From NCBI RefSeq assembly GCF_011030405.1, contig NZ_JAAJTJ010000023.1, positions 1-64,000 of the forward strand: a stretch of 64,000 bases of DNA, given 5' to 3'. A model generated the notes under the pieces. It ran no database searches and was not told the origin of the DNA. It saw only the letters and a list, made by a program, of their open reading frames with translations. The position numbers and the translations under genes are program-made. The DNA is from Parapedobacter sp. SGR-10 (lineage in GTDB: Bacteria > Bacteroidota > Bacteroidia > Sphingobacteriales > Sphingobacteriaceae). Below, one piece after another: positions 25,534-34,179 of this stretch (positions are counted from its first letter, which is position 1; each line of letters starts with the position of its first letter).

Positions 25534-25767
25534 TTTATTATTGTTTAATTGTTTAACCGATTAATCGTTTATTTGGTTGACTAATCAATTGACTAAATCT
25601 CCTAAACCCTAACCAATTAACCCTTTAAACGACTAATCCTCTACTCCTCACTGTCCACCGGTCTTCTCCCAGATACACGAGATCTTTCGACTTCTCCGCG
25701 GCGGCGGATTCGCTCAAGATGACGCTCCCCCTCAACTTACAACTGACCACTGACTACTGACCACTGA
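25534..25767. repeat. Low-complexity and tandem repeats after the respiratory operon
   Basis: 25540-25660 is A/T-rich with repeated forms of TTAACCAATTAA and GACTAATC. Around 25680-25725, TCTTTCGACTTCTCCGC and GCTCAAGATGACGC resemble worn ends of the GTCATTTCGA repeats. At 25742-25773 a 16-bp unit, ACTGACCACTGACTAC, occurs twice in tandem and overlaps the stop codon of the DUF420 gene. No gene is present. Confidence 0.55.
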
Positions 25768-26307
25768 CTACTGGTAGTACGGCGAAATCATCAAATACAC
25801 AATCACCCCTGTCACCGCCACATACAGCCACATCGGATACGTGACCCTGGCCAACTTCTTATGCCGCTGATAAGCTCCGGCAATCCCCCTTACAAAAGTA
25901 AAGAGTACAAAAGGTATAATGACTACAGAGAGAACAATATGTGTAATCAAGATGAAAAAATACACATAACGGATAAATCCCTCTCCACCATATGGTGTCG
26001 AATCCGAAGTCATGTGATAGGCCACATACATCAACAAGAACAAAGAAGAGCACACCATACACAGTTTGATCAGACGCTCATGCAGCTTCGTATTGCCCCG
26101 CTTGACAGCAGTCACGGCCACAAACAATAATATTGCCGTCAAACCATTGATGCTCGCGTATATCGGCGGCAAAAAAGACAAGGGCTCCACATCATAGCCC
26201 AACTTTCTCAGATTGACACCAAATAATGCCGCTACAGCCAAGGGAATAACAATGGACAGCATCCATATCCAACCTTTGTACTTCTTTTCTGCCTCGGTCA
26301 TTGCCAT
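25768..26307 (-). CDS. DUF420 (CtaM/YozB-type) membrane protein
   Basis: 179 residues with five hydrophobic segments: WMLSIVIPLAVAALFGV, IYASINGLTAILLFVAVTAV, LCMVCSSLFLLMYVAYHM, FFILITHIVLSVVIIPFVLF and YPMWLYVAVTGVIVYLMI. The histidines in KLHERLIK, AYHMTSD and LITHIVLS sit at the conserved DUF420 places. In Gram-positive bacteria CtaM of this family is needed for maturation of heme A-containing oxidases, in line with the position at the end of the aa3 oxidase operon. The gene lies one base downstream of the SCO-like gene, so the two are coupled. Confidence 0.85.
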   Translation of the reverse strand: MAMTEAEKKYKGWIWMLSIVIPLAVAALFGVNLRKLGYDVEPLSFLPPIYASINGLTAILLFVAVTAVKRGNTKLHERLIKLCMVCSSLFLLMYVAYHMTSDSTPYGGEGFIRYVYFFILITHIVLSVVIIPFVLFTFVRGIAGAYQRHKKLARVTYPMWLYVAVTGVIVYLMISPYYQ

Positions 26308-26308
26308 A

Positions 26309-27034
26309 CTATTTCTTTTCTATTTTAAGCGGATTATTACGCAATTCTTCTACTACCTGTACCTTGATTTCATCTTTGAGCCTGTCCACTTCCGTTTTCA
26401 GGTTGATATCATAAAAGCCACGGATACGGTGTCGCGAATCGATAAGCGCATAATTGGGACTGATGACAAACCTTGTACTGTCTCCTGTATCCCTCATCGC
26501 ATCCATCAACAGATGCTTGCGGCTAAAATCTAACATATCCACAGCAGGATCACCCAAAAACTGCCAACTACTCTCCAAACCTTTATTGAACCGTTTAGCA
26601 AAGTTAACCAATTCTTCTGGAGAATCTGTGGGATCAACGGAGATGGAATAAAACTTGACACTTTGATTATGTTGGAACCGTTCAACCACAGGACGCAAGC
26701 GTTCCAATAGGGCTTGTGACAAACCATCATCCCTGGTATAAAACAAGTGAACCACGCTGATACTCGAATCACTGCCCATGAACAAAGTCGTATCTCCACG
26801 ATCATTCCATAAGGAAACCGAAGGAATCTGATGGTAAATCGTATCGAGGACTTCCCGTCCCATTACCCTCTTCATCTCCCCCGACAATACCTTCTCCCCT
26901 AATACCGGCAATACGATATAGGAATTGGAGCCCATACGGTTGAGCATTACATACAAAAATCCTGGCACCAACAAAACGATGACCAGGATTATGACAGTAG
27001 AAATATTCTTCTTACGAGAACTCGCGTTCATCAT
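26309..27034 (-). CDS. SCO1/SenC-like protein lacking all cysteines
   Basis: 241 residues: one N-terminal membrane anchor (VIILVIVLLVPGFLYVML) and a thioredoxin-like periplasmic domain. Recognisable SCO features are VSLWNDRGDTTLF, YSISVDPTDSPEELVNFAKRF, WQFLGDP and the C-terminal FYDINLKTEVDRLKDEI. The strand-turn that should hold the copper-binding CxxxC reads HLFYTRDDGLSQALLERL, and the whole protein has no cysteine. It therefore cannot deliver copper or reduce disulfides in the known way. It may have a scaffolding or assembly role in the oxidase operon. Its start overlaps the stop of the subunit IV gene by one base. Confidence 0.8.
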   Translation of the reverse strand: MMNASSRKKNISTVIILVIVLLVPGFLYVMLNRMGSNSYIVLPVLGEKVLSGEMKRVMGREVLDTIYHQIPSVSLWNDRGDTTLFMGSDSSISVVHLFYTRDDGLSQALLERLRPVVERFQHNQSVKFYSISVDPTDSPEELVNFAKRFNKGLESSWQFLGDPAVDMLDFSRKHLLMDAMRDTGDSTRFVISPNYALIDSRHRIRGFYDINLKTEVDRLKDEIKVQVVEELRNNPLKIEKK

Positions 27035-27420
27035 TATTTATTCGGATAAAGGGGATGTTCCTGAAAATGGTGCAACAGGTAATCGCCTTCGATCAACATC
27101 AATACAATGAAATAAATAATGAACAAAAAGACAATGGAACAAGTCACTATAAAACTCGATTTCTCAAACTTCAAGTGCATGAAGAAAGCGACGATATAGT
27201 ATGCTTTGACCAATGTAAGTATAATGTAAATCGTAGTAACCAATGGTCCTTTATGAAGGATAGCCCAATGATGTACAAAACCCAAGGCGATTAAAAATTC
27301 TAAAGCCGTAAGAGCCAACAGGACAAAAAATACGGACCAGATGCGTTTCTTATCCATTCCTTCACCATGTGCATGTGCATCGTGTGAAGCTGATATATGA
27401 TCGTGATGTGCCATTTTCAA
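27034..27420 (-). CDS. Cytochrome c oxidase subunit IV (CyoD-like)
   Basis: 128 residues, His-rich at the N-terminus (MAHHDHISASHDAHAHGEG), then three membrane segments: IWSVFFVLLALTALEFLIAL, LVTTIYIILTLVKAYYIVAFFMHL and SFIVTCSIVFLFIIYFIVLMLI. YYIVAFFMHLKFE is the signature of the bacterial subunit IV/CyoD family. The subunit stabilises the binuclear centre in related oxidases. The second ATG at 27414 (MAHHDH) may be the real start. Confidence 0.88.
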   Translation of the reverse strand: MKMAHHDHISASHDAHAHGEGMDKKRIWSVFFVLLALTALEFLIALGFVHHWAILHKGPLVTTIYIILTLVKAYYIVAFFMHLKFEKSSFIVTCSIVFLFIIYFIVLMLIEGDYLLHHFQEHPLYPNK

Positions 27421-27537
27421 AAATAAAAATTATCTAAAGATGAGCTCGCAAGCTCGGTTCAAAAGTAAAAATTCAAAAACCCGTTAATTATTAGGTATCA
27501 GCAAGCCCTTGTTCCTTGCTCTTTTATCCTTATTCCT

Positions 27538-28278
27538 TTAGATCAGGTAGAAGAATGTAAATACAAACACCCACACCAAATCCACAAAGTGCCAATAAAG
27601 ACCCACCTTTTCTACCATCAGATACGTTCCTCTTCTTTCAAAAGTATTATTCAAAGTCATCGATAGAATAATGATATTCAGCAAGATACCTATCGAAACG
27701 TGGAATCCGTGGAAACCTGTGATCGTAAAGAACAGATTAGAAAACTGCAAAGCAGCCGTATACGAAATCTCCTTCGTAAAATAAGGTTCCAATGCTGCGG
27801 CAATAGCAGCAGGGTCTGTCAATCCTGTAGCAGGGTTGCTTCCGAACCAAAAACCTTGGTGGTGCAAGTGGGACCACTCCAACGCCTGACAACCAACAAA
27901 CATCAAACCGCCCAAGATCGTCCAAAGCATCCATTTTACAACCTCATGCTTTGAGTTGCGATGACCAGCCTCTACAGCAAGTACCATAGTGACAGAAGAC
28001 ATGATCAGGATAAAGGTCATGATACCGACGAAAACCAAAGGTTGACCCGAATCTGCTATCCCCGGAATAGACTGAAACACCTTGTCCGCATCGATCCATG
28101 TCGGTTGAGCAAATTTTTGAGAGCCATAATAGATCAAGAAAGCCGAAAAGGTAAATGCATCCGATACCAGAAAAAACCACATCATGATCTTTCCATACTC
28201 TAAGTTCCAAGGCGATCTGCCACCATTCCATGGCCCGGTTTTCACCTTATCCAATTGCGATACAGTTGTTGTACTCAT
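27538..28278 (-). CDS. ctaE: Cytochrome c oxidase subunit III
   Basis: 246 residues with about six to seven membrane segments. KIMMWFFLVSDAFTFSAFLIYYG and FFTITGFHGFHVSIGILLN are the subunit III signature; the final HFVDLVWVFVFTFFYLI is typical. It lies beside subunit I in the oxidase and guides oxygen and proton uptake. A smaller paralogue lies 9 bp upstream. An aromatic and acidic region of about 35 residues between segments is longer than in the shorter paralogue. Confidence 0.92.
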   Translation of the reverse strand: MSTTTVSQLDKVKTGPWNGGRSPWNLEYGKIMMWFFLVSDAFTFSAFLIYYGSQKFAQPTWIDADKVFQSIPGIADSGQPLVFVGIMTFILIMSSVTMVLAVEAGHRNSKHEVVKWMLWTILGGLMFVGCQALEWSHLHHQGFWFGSNPATGLTDPAAIAAALEPYFTKEISYTAALQFSNLFFTITGFHGFHVSIGILLNIIILSMTLNNTFERRGTYLMVEKVGLYWHFVDLVWVFVFTFFYLI

Positions 28279-28287
28279 TGTTTACTG

Positions 28288-28875
28288 TTATTGATTCAAA
28301 AGTAAGAAAACATATATATAAATCCACAAAAGATCCAGAAAATGCCAAAAAATAGCAGCCAGATCCATTCTAAAAATATTATTCGACTGCGGTATCCCCC
28401 GCATCGCACCGATCAAACAACGAAGTAGCACAAGCAGCCCTGCCACGATATGCAACAAGTGCATACCGGTAAATACATACAGAAAAGACTGCGAGGCATT
28501 GTTATTGATAAACGTAATTCCTTGTGCAAAAAATAGGCCCCAAGCATGCACCTGCAAAAACAGGAATGCAATCCCCAAAGCAATTGTCAATAGCAAAAAT
28601 AGTTTTTGCTTGGTGAGGGCACTGTTTTTAGCAGCCTTAAATGCCAAATGCATGGTCAAACTACTCAAAATAAGTACCGCGGTACTGTACATAAAGGTCT
28701 GGGGCAATATCGTTTTCAAACCCTTGTCTACACCACTAGCCGTGTACACGATAAAGCCACTCGAAAATGCCGCAAACATCATGAACATACCGATCATTCC
28801 CAGCCAAAGGTTGAATTTCTTGGCCTTTCGGACCCTTTGTTCCTCTTCTATACTACCGATAGCATTATTCTCCAT
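28288..28875 (-). CDS. Heme-copper oxidase subunit III-like protein
   Basis: 195 residues from the ATG at 28875; a TTG at 28905 would overlap ctaB and is less likely. Five to six membrane segments are seen: FNLWLGMIGMFMMFAAFSSGF, TFMYSTAVLILSSLTMHLAF, LFLLLTIALGIAFLFLQVHAW, FLYVFTGMHLLHIVAGLLVLL and IFWHFLDLLWIYIYVFLLL. FTGMHLLHIVAG and WHFLDLLW match the subunit III family. Two adjacent subunit III genes are usual in Bacteroidetes oxidase operons; this shorter one may be the companion that sits next to the larger. Confidence 0.85.
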   Translation of the reverse strand: MENNAIGSIEEEQRVRKAKKFNLWLGMIGMFMMFAAFSSGFIVYTASGVDKGLKTILPQTFMYSTAVLILSSLTMHLAFKAAKNSALTKQKLFLLLTIALGIAFLFLQVHAWGLFFAQGITFINNNASQSFLYVFTGMHLLHIVAGLLVLLRCLIGAMRGIPQSNNIFRMDLAAIFWHFLDLLWIYIYVFLLLNQ

Positions 28876-28885
28876 CACTATATGC

Positions 28886-29791
28886 TCAAAATCGAATAAA
28901 ATCAAACAATAAAACTAATTGGGTAACTGGCAGATAAGCAAACGACATATACATAATCTTTTTTGCCGAAGCATCCGACATTTCCCGCAAATGCTTATAA
29001 CCGTACCATACAAATAGCAATCCTCCTATCAACGACACCCCTGTAAAAATCCAGCCTCCAAAGCCATAATAAAGTGGCAAAAAACCTACAGCCAGCATCA
29101 ATAGGCAAGAGATAAAAAGTATAATAGCCGATACCTTATCCTTCTTTGTCGTTGGCAACAGCTGTATCCCCGCCTTCTTATAGTCCTCGTCCGCTACCCA
29201 GGCAATGGCCCAAAAGTGCGGAAATTGCCAGACAAACTGTATGGCAAACAGCACGAACGGCGTAATGACGATAGCGGCCTCACTGACCGCAGCGTACTCG
29301 AAGCCAAAACCTGCCGACTCAAAAGAGGCATAATAGCCGATCAAAGGAGGAAGTGCTCCCGGAAACGCACCAACAAAAACAGCTATTGGCGACTTCGGCT
29401 TGAGCGGCGTGTACACAAAGGCATACAAAAAGATCGAAAACACCGATAGCAGCCCCGTCAAAAAATTGAGCTGTACCAATATCAACGTACCTCCCAAGGC
29501 CATCAATAGACTAAGCACCAAAGCCTGTCCTGTCGTCATACGCCCTGTAGGCAATGGCCGATCCATCGTACGCTTCATCAACTTGTCGATGTCCTTTTCG
29601 ATGATCTCGTTGAAGCCATTGGCCGCACCCGTCACAAAAAAGCCACCGATTGTCAGCAATAGCCAGTTGAACCACATGATGTCACCCTGTTGCTTCGCAC
29701 CGATCAAAAATGAAATGGATGCAGAAAATACAACAGTTAACGTTAAACGTAATTTGACAAGCTTATTAAAGTCCGATATAAATGTCCTCAT
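28886..29791 (-). CDS. ctaB: Protoheme IX farnesyltransferase (heme O synthase)
   Basis: Attaches a farnesyl group to heme B to give heme O, the precursor of heme A. It is a UbiA-type prenyltransferase of 301 residues with about nine membrane segments. The first aspartate-rich site is NGFNEIIEKDIDKLMKRTMDRP near residue 60, and the second region is WVADEDYKKAGIQLLP near 195. Its product goes to the heme A synthase encoded just upstream, and so to the aa3 oxidase of the same operon. Confidence 0.93.
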   Translation of the reverse strand: MRTFISDFNKLVKLRLTLTVVFSASISFLIGAKQQGDIMWFNWLLLTIGGFFVTGAANGFNEIIEKDIDKLMKRTMDRPLPTGRMTTGQALVLSLLMALGGTLILVQLNFLTGLLSVFSIFLYAFVYTPLKPKSPIAVFVGAFPGALPPLIGYYASFESAGFGFEYAAVSEAAIVITPFVLFAIQFVWQFPHFWAIAWVADEDYKKAGIQLLPTTKKDKVSAIILFISCLLMLAVGFLPLYYGFGGWIFTGVSLIGGLLFVWYGYKHLREMSDASAKKIMYMSFAYLPVTQLVLLFDFIRF

Positions 29792-29851
29792 GAATACATT
29801 ACCTCCTCGTCCGATTCTTTACCTTCATAATAAATGACAACTGTATTCATC

Positions 29852-30895
29852 TCACAATCTAGACTTCGTCATTAGCAGCATCAAGTAAAACTGTGCGCCG
29901 AAAAACAAACTTGCTATAACCAAATGTGTTGTCTGTGCAAATGCCGGAACATCAAACCGCGCCAACACTATTCCCGACAACATCTGTATCATTACCAAAA
30001 TCAACATTACCCAAGCAAATCTACTCTGCAAGGATAACGCATTGAACCTGTTTTTTACCAAAAAGAAATATCCGACAGTCAATACCGCCGACACATAGGA
30101 CAGTATCCTATGTACCGTATAGGCTGTACCTATATTCTCTATCCACATACTACGCGCCATTCCCTCATCGTTCAAATGATCGATGACTTCCCGTACCTCC
30201 GTTCCGTATATCACCTGGATGACTGTCAAGGCTACCGCCAATATTCCTATCGTCTTCATACCCACAAGGGGAAAGTTGATCAATATATTTTTGTTTCTCA
30301 AGGTAGTCGCCAAGAAAAACGTATAAATACTGATCGCCACAATGACAAGAGCCAACAGCATGTGGAATGTAATTGTCCAAGGCATGAGATTTGTCGAAAC
30401 CACAATCGACCCAAACCAAGCTTGAATAATAACAGCAATAAGATTAAGAACGCTCCATATCAAAATGGATGGCTTTGATTTAATATAGGTAAATGAAAAA
30501 ATAGCAGTAAAAAGTAAGCAGAATCCCGTAATGACCCCGACTAACCTATTGATGTATTCTGTCCAGGTCTTGGCCACATTAAACTCCTCGTGCACCAAGA
30601 TAGACTCGTCATGCCGTATCTTATCGGCCATTTCCGGATATCCGAAAAACGCAACGAGCTTTGCAAAACGCTCATTCTTCTTAACCCGGATATCAATGTA
30701 ATGCTCCTCATAACCTTCCGGCAACTGTGAAACATCCGTGGGTGGAATAATCCGATTAAAACACTTCGGCCAATCGGGACATCCCATGCCTGATCCCGTA
30801 CTTCTTACTATTCCACCTGCGGCAATAACGAGAAATAAAACAATGATCGTCAGTCTGTTTGTCTTTATAAATCGTTTCTCCGAAGGTGGATACAT
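29852..30895 (-). CDS. ctaA: Heme A synthase (COX15/CtaA)
   Basis: Oxidises the methyl group of heme O to the formyl group of heme A. 347 residues with eight membrane segments. Heme-binding histidines are present in EYINRLVGVITG, in TITFHMLLALVIVAIS, in YTVHRILSYVSAV and in QTTHLVIASLFFG. The loop STGSGMGCPDWPKC near residue 30 carries the conserved GCPDWP motif. An approximately 70-residue insertion (PPTDVSQLPEGYEEHYIDIR and after) resembles the type II COX15 form. It lies 16 bp downstream of subunit I. Confidence 0.93.
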   Translation of the reverse strand: MYPPSEKRFIKTNRLTIIVLFLVIAAGGIVRSTGSGMGCPDWPKCFNRIIPPTDVSQLPEGYEEHYIDIRVKKNERFAKLVAFFGYPEMADKIRHDESILVHEEFNVAKTWTEYINRLVGVITGFCLLFTAIFSFTYIKSKPSILIWSVLNLIAVIIQAWFGSIVVSTNLMPWTITFHMLLALVIVAISIYTFFLATTLRNKNILINFPLVGMKTIGILAVALTVIQVIYGTEVREVIDHLNDEGMARSMWIENIGTAYTVHRILSYVSAVLTVGYFFLVKNRFNALSLQSRFAWVMLILVMIQMLSGIVLARFDVPAFAQTTHLVIASLFFGAQFYLMLLMTKSRL

Positions 30896-30911
30896 GCTCT
30901 ATTTCCCCTTT

Positions 30912-32780
30912 CTACTCTACTCTATTATTTTCCTTATTCCATTCTTCCTGTATACGCATAGCCTCCTCATCCCCTTCGAAATCATGCATTTGATTCGAAC
31001 TCATCGTCTGTGAAAAAGGCACTGTCTGTGGAATGAAATCTTCGTCATGTCCCGGTTTGCTATAATCATAAGGCCAGCGGTACACGGTAGGAATCTCGCC
31101 TGGCCAGTTGCCATGGATGTGTTCTACCGGAGTAGTCCACTCCAGTGTATTTGCTCCCCATGGATTTTGGACAGCTTTTTTACCTTTCCAGATAGAACCG
31201 AAGAAATTGACCAAGAAAGCTACCTGTCCCAAGGCTGCAACGATGGCTGCCCAGGTAATCAACAGGTTGACCGAAACCCATTTCTCCATGAAAGGAAACT
31301 CCGTAAACGCATAGTAACGACGTGGAACCCCGTCCACTCCCATAAAGTGCATCGGGAAAAATACCAGATACGCTCCCAGGAAAGTCAGCCAAAAATGCAG
31401 ATAACCCAGCTTTGTATTCATCATACGGCCAAATAGCTTCGGATACCAATGGTAGACACCGCACAACATACCAAAGATAGAAGCAGAACCCATGACCAAG
31501 TGGAAGTGGGCTACGACAAAATACGTATCGTGCAAGTGAATATCCAATGCAGCATTACCTACAAATAGACCCGTCACACCACCAGAGATAAAGAAAGAAA
31601 CCATCCCTATCGCAAACAGCATCGCAGGTGTAAAACGGATATTTCCACGCCACAACGTAGCCGTATAGTTAAAGGCCTTGACAGCCGATGGAACCGCAAT
31701 AATCAATGTCGTAATCATAAACACTCCACCGAGGAAAGGATTCATACCTGTCACAAACATGTGGTGACCCCATACGATAAATGAAAGAACAGTGATACCG
31801 ACCAAAGAATACACCATCGCATGATAACCGAAGATCGGTTTGCGTGAGTTGGTCGATATTACTTCCGAGGTAATACCCATCGCAGGCATCACCACGATAT
31901 ATACTTCCGGGTGTCCTAGGAACCAAAACAAGTGCTGGAACAAAATAGGTGAACCACCCTCGTTTGGCAAAATCTCTCCTTGCACCACCAGATCCGAAAG
32001 GTAGAAAGACGTTCCGGCCGAACGGTCAAAAATCAATAGAACTACTGCAGAAACCAATACCGGGAAAGACAATAGACCGACGATAGCCGTCAGGAAAAAT
32101 GCCCAGATGGTCAAAGGCATTCTCCACAAGTCCATCCCTTTGGTACGCATATTCAAAATTGTACTGATGTAGTTGACACCTCCCAATACCTGGGAAGCAA
32201 TAAAAAGCACCATACTGGCCAACCACAATGTCATCCCCAATCCCGATCCCGGAATCGCTGTAGGCACCGACGATAGTGGTGGATAAATCGTCCAACCTGC
32301 TGATGCAGGGCCACTCTCTACAAAGAAAGAAGCGATCATAATCACACAAGCCGTAAAAAAGAACCAGTAGGAAAGCATATTCATCAATGGCGAGGCCATA
32401 TCCCGTGCACCCAATTGGTAAGGAATCAACAAGTTACTGAATGTTCCCGATAGACCTGCTGTCAGTACGAAGAATACCATCATCGTACCATGTATAGTCA
32501 CCAAGGAAAGGAAAAAATCCGGCTTGATACGGCCGCCTTCAGCCCATTTGCCCAAGAAAACCTCCAAAATAGGAAAGTCCTTGTCTGGCCAGGCCAACTG
32601 TATACGGAACAAGATAGACAATAACATGGCAAAAACCGCCATGATGATACCCGTAATCAAGAATTGCTTGGCTATCATCTTATGATCCTGACTAAACACA
32701 TATTTAGTAAGGAAAGTCTCATGGTGGTGTCCATGATCATCGTGATGCATAGCGTCGTGAGATATAACTGTACTTGACAT
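30912..32780 (-). CDS. ctaD: Cytochrome c oxidase subunit I
   Basis: Catalytic subunit of the aa3-type oxygen reductase, 622 residues with about twelve membrane segments. WFLGHPEVYIVVMP holds the CuB histidine cross-linked to tyrosine. WGHHMFVTGMNP supplies the other CuB ligands, and HDTYFVVAHFHLVMG near 420 the heme a3 and heme a histidines. The tyrosine of the YI pair indicates an A-family enzyme. The N-terminus is His-rich, as is common here. Its partner, the CuA subunit, lies 29 bp upstream, and heme A biosynthesis genes follow downstream. Confidence 0.96.
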   Translation of the reverse strand: MSSTVISHDAMHHDDHGHHHETFLTKYVFSQDHKMIAKQFLITGIIMAVFAMLLSILFRIQLAWPDKDFPILEVFLGKWAEGGRIKPDFFLSLVTIHGTMMVFFVLTAGLSGTFSNLLIPYQLGARDMASPLMNMLSYWFFFTACVIMIASFFVESGPASAGWTIYPPLSSVPTAIPGSGLGMTLWLASMVLFIASQVLGGVNYISTILNMRTKGMDLWRMPLTIWAFFLTAIVGLLSFPVLVSAVVLLIFDRSAGTSFYLSDLVVQGEILPNEGGSPILFQHLFWFLGHPEVYIVVMPAMGITSEVISTNSRKPIFGYHAMVYSLVGITVLSFIVWGHHMFVTGMNPFLGGVFMITTLIIAVPSAVKAFNYTATLWRGNIRFTPAMLFAIGMVSFFISGGVTGLFVGNAALDIHLHDTYFVVAHFHLVMGSASIFGMLCGVYHWYPKLFGRMMNTKLGYLHFWLTFLGAYLVFFPMHFMGVDGVPRRYYAFTEFPFMEKWVSVNLLITWAAIVAALGQVAFLVNFFGSIWKGKKAVQNPWGANTLEWTTPVEHIHGNWPGEIPTVYRWPYDYSKPGHDEDFIPQTVPFSQTMSSNQMHDFEGDEEAMRIQEEWNKENNRVE

Positions 32781-32809
32781 ATTCTATTTTAAAGTTCTTT
32801 CTTCGAGAT

Positions 32810-34138
32810 TTAGTTCAATGAAGCTGTTTGTTGATCAACTTCGATTTCAGTATTATTCTGTGCAAATTCCTTCTGCAGATCCTCTGTGAAGTACTTACCT
32901 TGCTTGGTCAACCATTCCTTGTACTCAGCCTCTGTCACTACGATCACCTTCTTACCCATATTGAAGTGACCTTGACCACAGATCTTGTTGCACAACATGA
33001 TATAATCATAACTTGGATCATTCATCCGATCACGCATTTCCTCCGTAGTCACCGTCGGTGTAAACTGGAAATAGTTTGTCATTCCGGGGACAGCATTGAT
33101 CTGCACACGAAAATCCGGAATGTAGAATGAATGGATAATATCTTTGGAAATAATATGAAAACGTACCGATTTGCCAACAGGGATAACAATATCTGTCGCA
33201 TCAATGTCGTCCCAAGAGGCTTTGTCATTGAAATCGATACCATAAGGATTGGTAGCTGTCGTCAGCTTATAGTTACGCTTACCGATCTTGCCATCTGCAC
33301 CGGGGTAACGTACAGACCATTTGAACTGTTCGCCCAATACTTCAATCTGTATAGCCGATTTTTGAAGCTCTTCCGGTACATTCGTGATTTTTCTCCAGGT
33401 GAAGAAACCGAAAAGCACAAGGATCGTCAATACCGTAGCAGGAATAATCGTCCATATTTTCTCGATAGTATCGTTGTGCGGGTAATAGTACGCTTTACGT
33501 TTGGCACGCATCCGATAAATCAACGTAAACGTCAGAATCAAAATATGCATGATCACCATTACCGCAGTCGTTAATACCGTGGTAACGATAAACATTTGAT
33601 CATAATCCTTACCGTGCTCAGTCACCGCCTCGCGCCAGGCCCAATCGCCCCATACCGCAAAAGAATAATAAGTACCCCACAAGAAAAACAACAAGAACAA
33701 GAACAACAATATTGCTTGAAAAGTGTTGTTGGCCAATGGGTCGTACTTGCCATTCATTTTCTTGGTCAGTACATATAAGGAATGGATCCTACCAATCACA
33801 GCGATTACCGTACAGATAACCAAGAATAATAAAACGTAGTAGAAAAAGTTCTTATAGACCTGAGGATCAATCTTACTGGTCTCCTCTGCAGCGGCAGCAG
33901 TTGTCGTCGATGTACCTGTAGAAACAGTTGCATCTGTCGTAGCCGGAGCCTCGTCTGTAGCCGGAGCTGCTGTCGTATCCGCCTCTGCAGAACCTGCTGT
34001 ATCCACAGTAGTTTCCGTTTGAGCTTCTACTGCAGTAGAGTCTTGCTGAGAAGCAACTGTCGGCACAGCAAAAAACAAGCTGGCAACAAGTAATAAACCC
34101 CAGATGGATTTGAATGGATTATTAATTTTTAAATTCAT
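32810..34138 (-). CDS. ctaC: Cytochrome c oxidase subunit II (CuA)
   Basis: Accepts electrons from cytochrome c and passes them to heme a. 442 residues: a signal peptide (to SLFFAVPTVASQ), a low-complexity Thr/Ala/Glu linker at about 35-90, then membrane segments near 95-120, 140-165 and 180-210, one more than usual, and a cupredoxin domain. The CuA site is IIHSFYIPDFRVQINAVPG for the first histidine and LCNKICGQGHFNMGK for the two cysteines, second histidine and methionine. The extra length comes from the linker and from the loop in front of the cupredoxin domain. Confidence 0.93.
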   Translation of the reverse strand: MNLKINNPFKSIWGLLLVASLFFAVPTVASQQDSTAVEAQTETTVDTAGSAEADTTAAPATDEAPATTDATVSTGTSTTTAAAAEETSKIDPQVYKNFFYYVLLFLVICTVIAVIGRIHSLYVLTKKMNGKYDPLANNTFQAILLFLFLLFFLWGTYYSFAVWGDWAWREAVTEHGKDYDQMFIVTTVLTTAVMVIMHILILTFTLIYRMRAKRKAYYYPHNDTIEKIWTIIPATVLTILVLFGFFTWRKITNVPEELQKSAIQIEVLGEQFKWSVRYPGADGKIGKRNYKLTTATNPYGIDFNDKASWDDIDATDIVIPVGKSVRFHIISKDIIHSFYIPDFRVQINAVPGMTNYFQFTPTVTTEEMRDRMNDPSYDYIMLCNKICGQGHFNMGKKVIVVTEAEYKEWLTKQGKYFTEDLQKEFAQNNTEIEVDQQTASLN

Positions 34139-34179
34139 TTTTTTATAAAACGTTTGAACGTAATTTCTAAAACCTGCTA

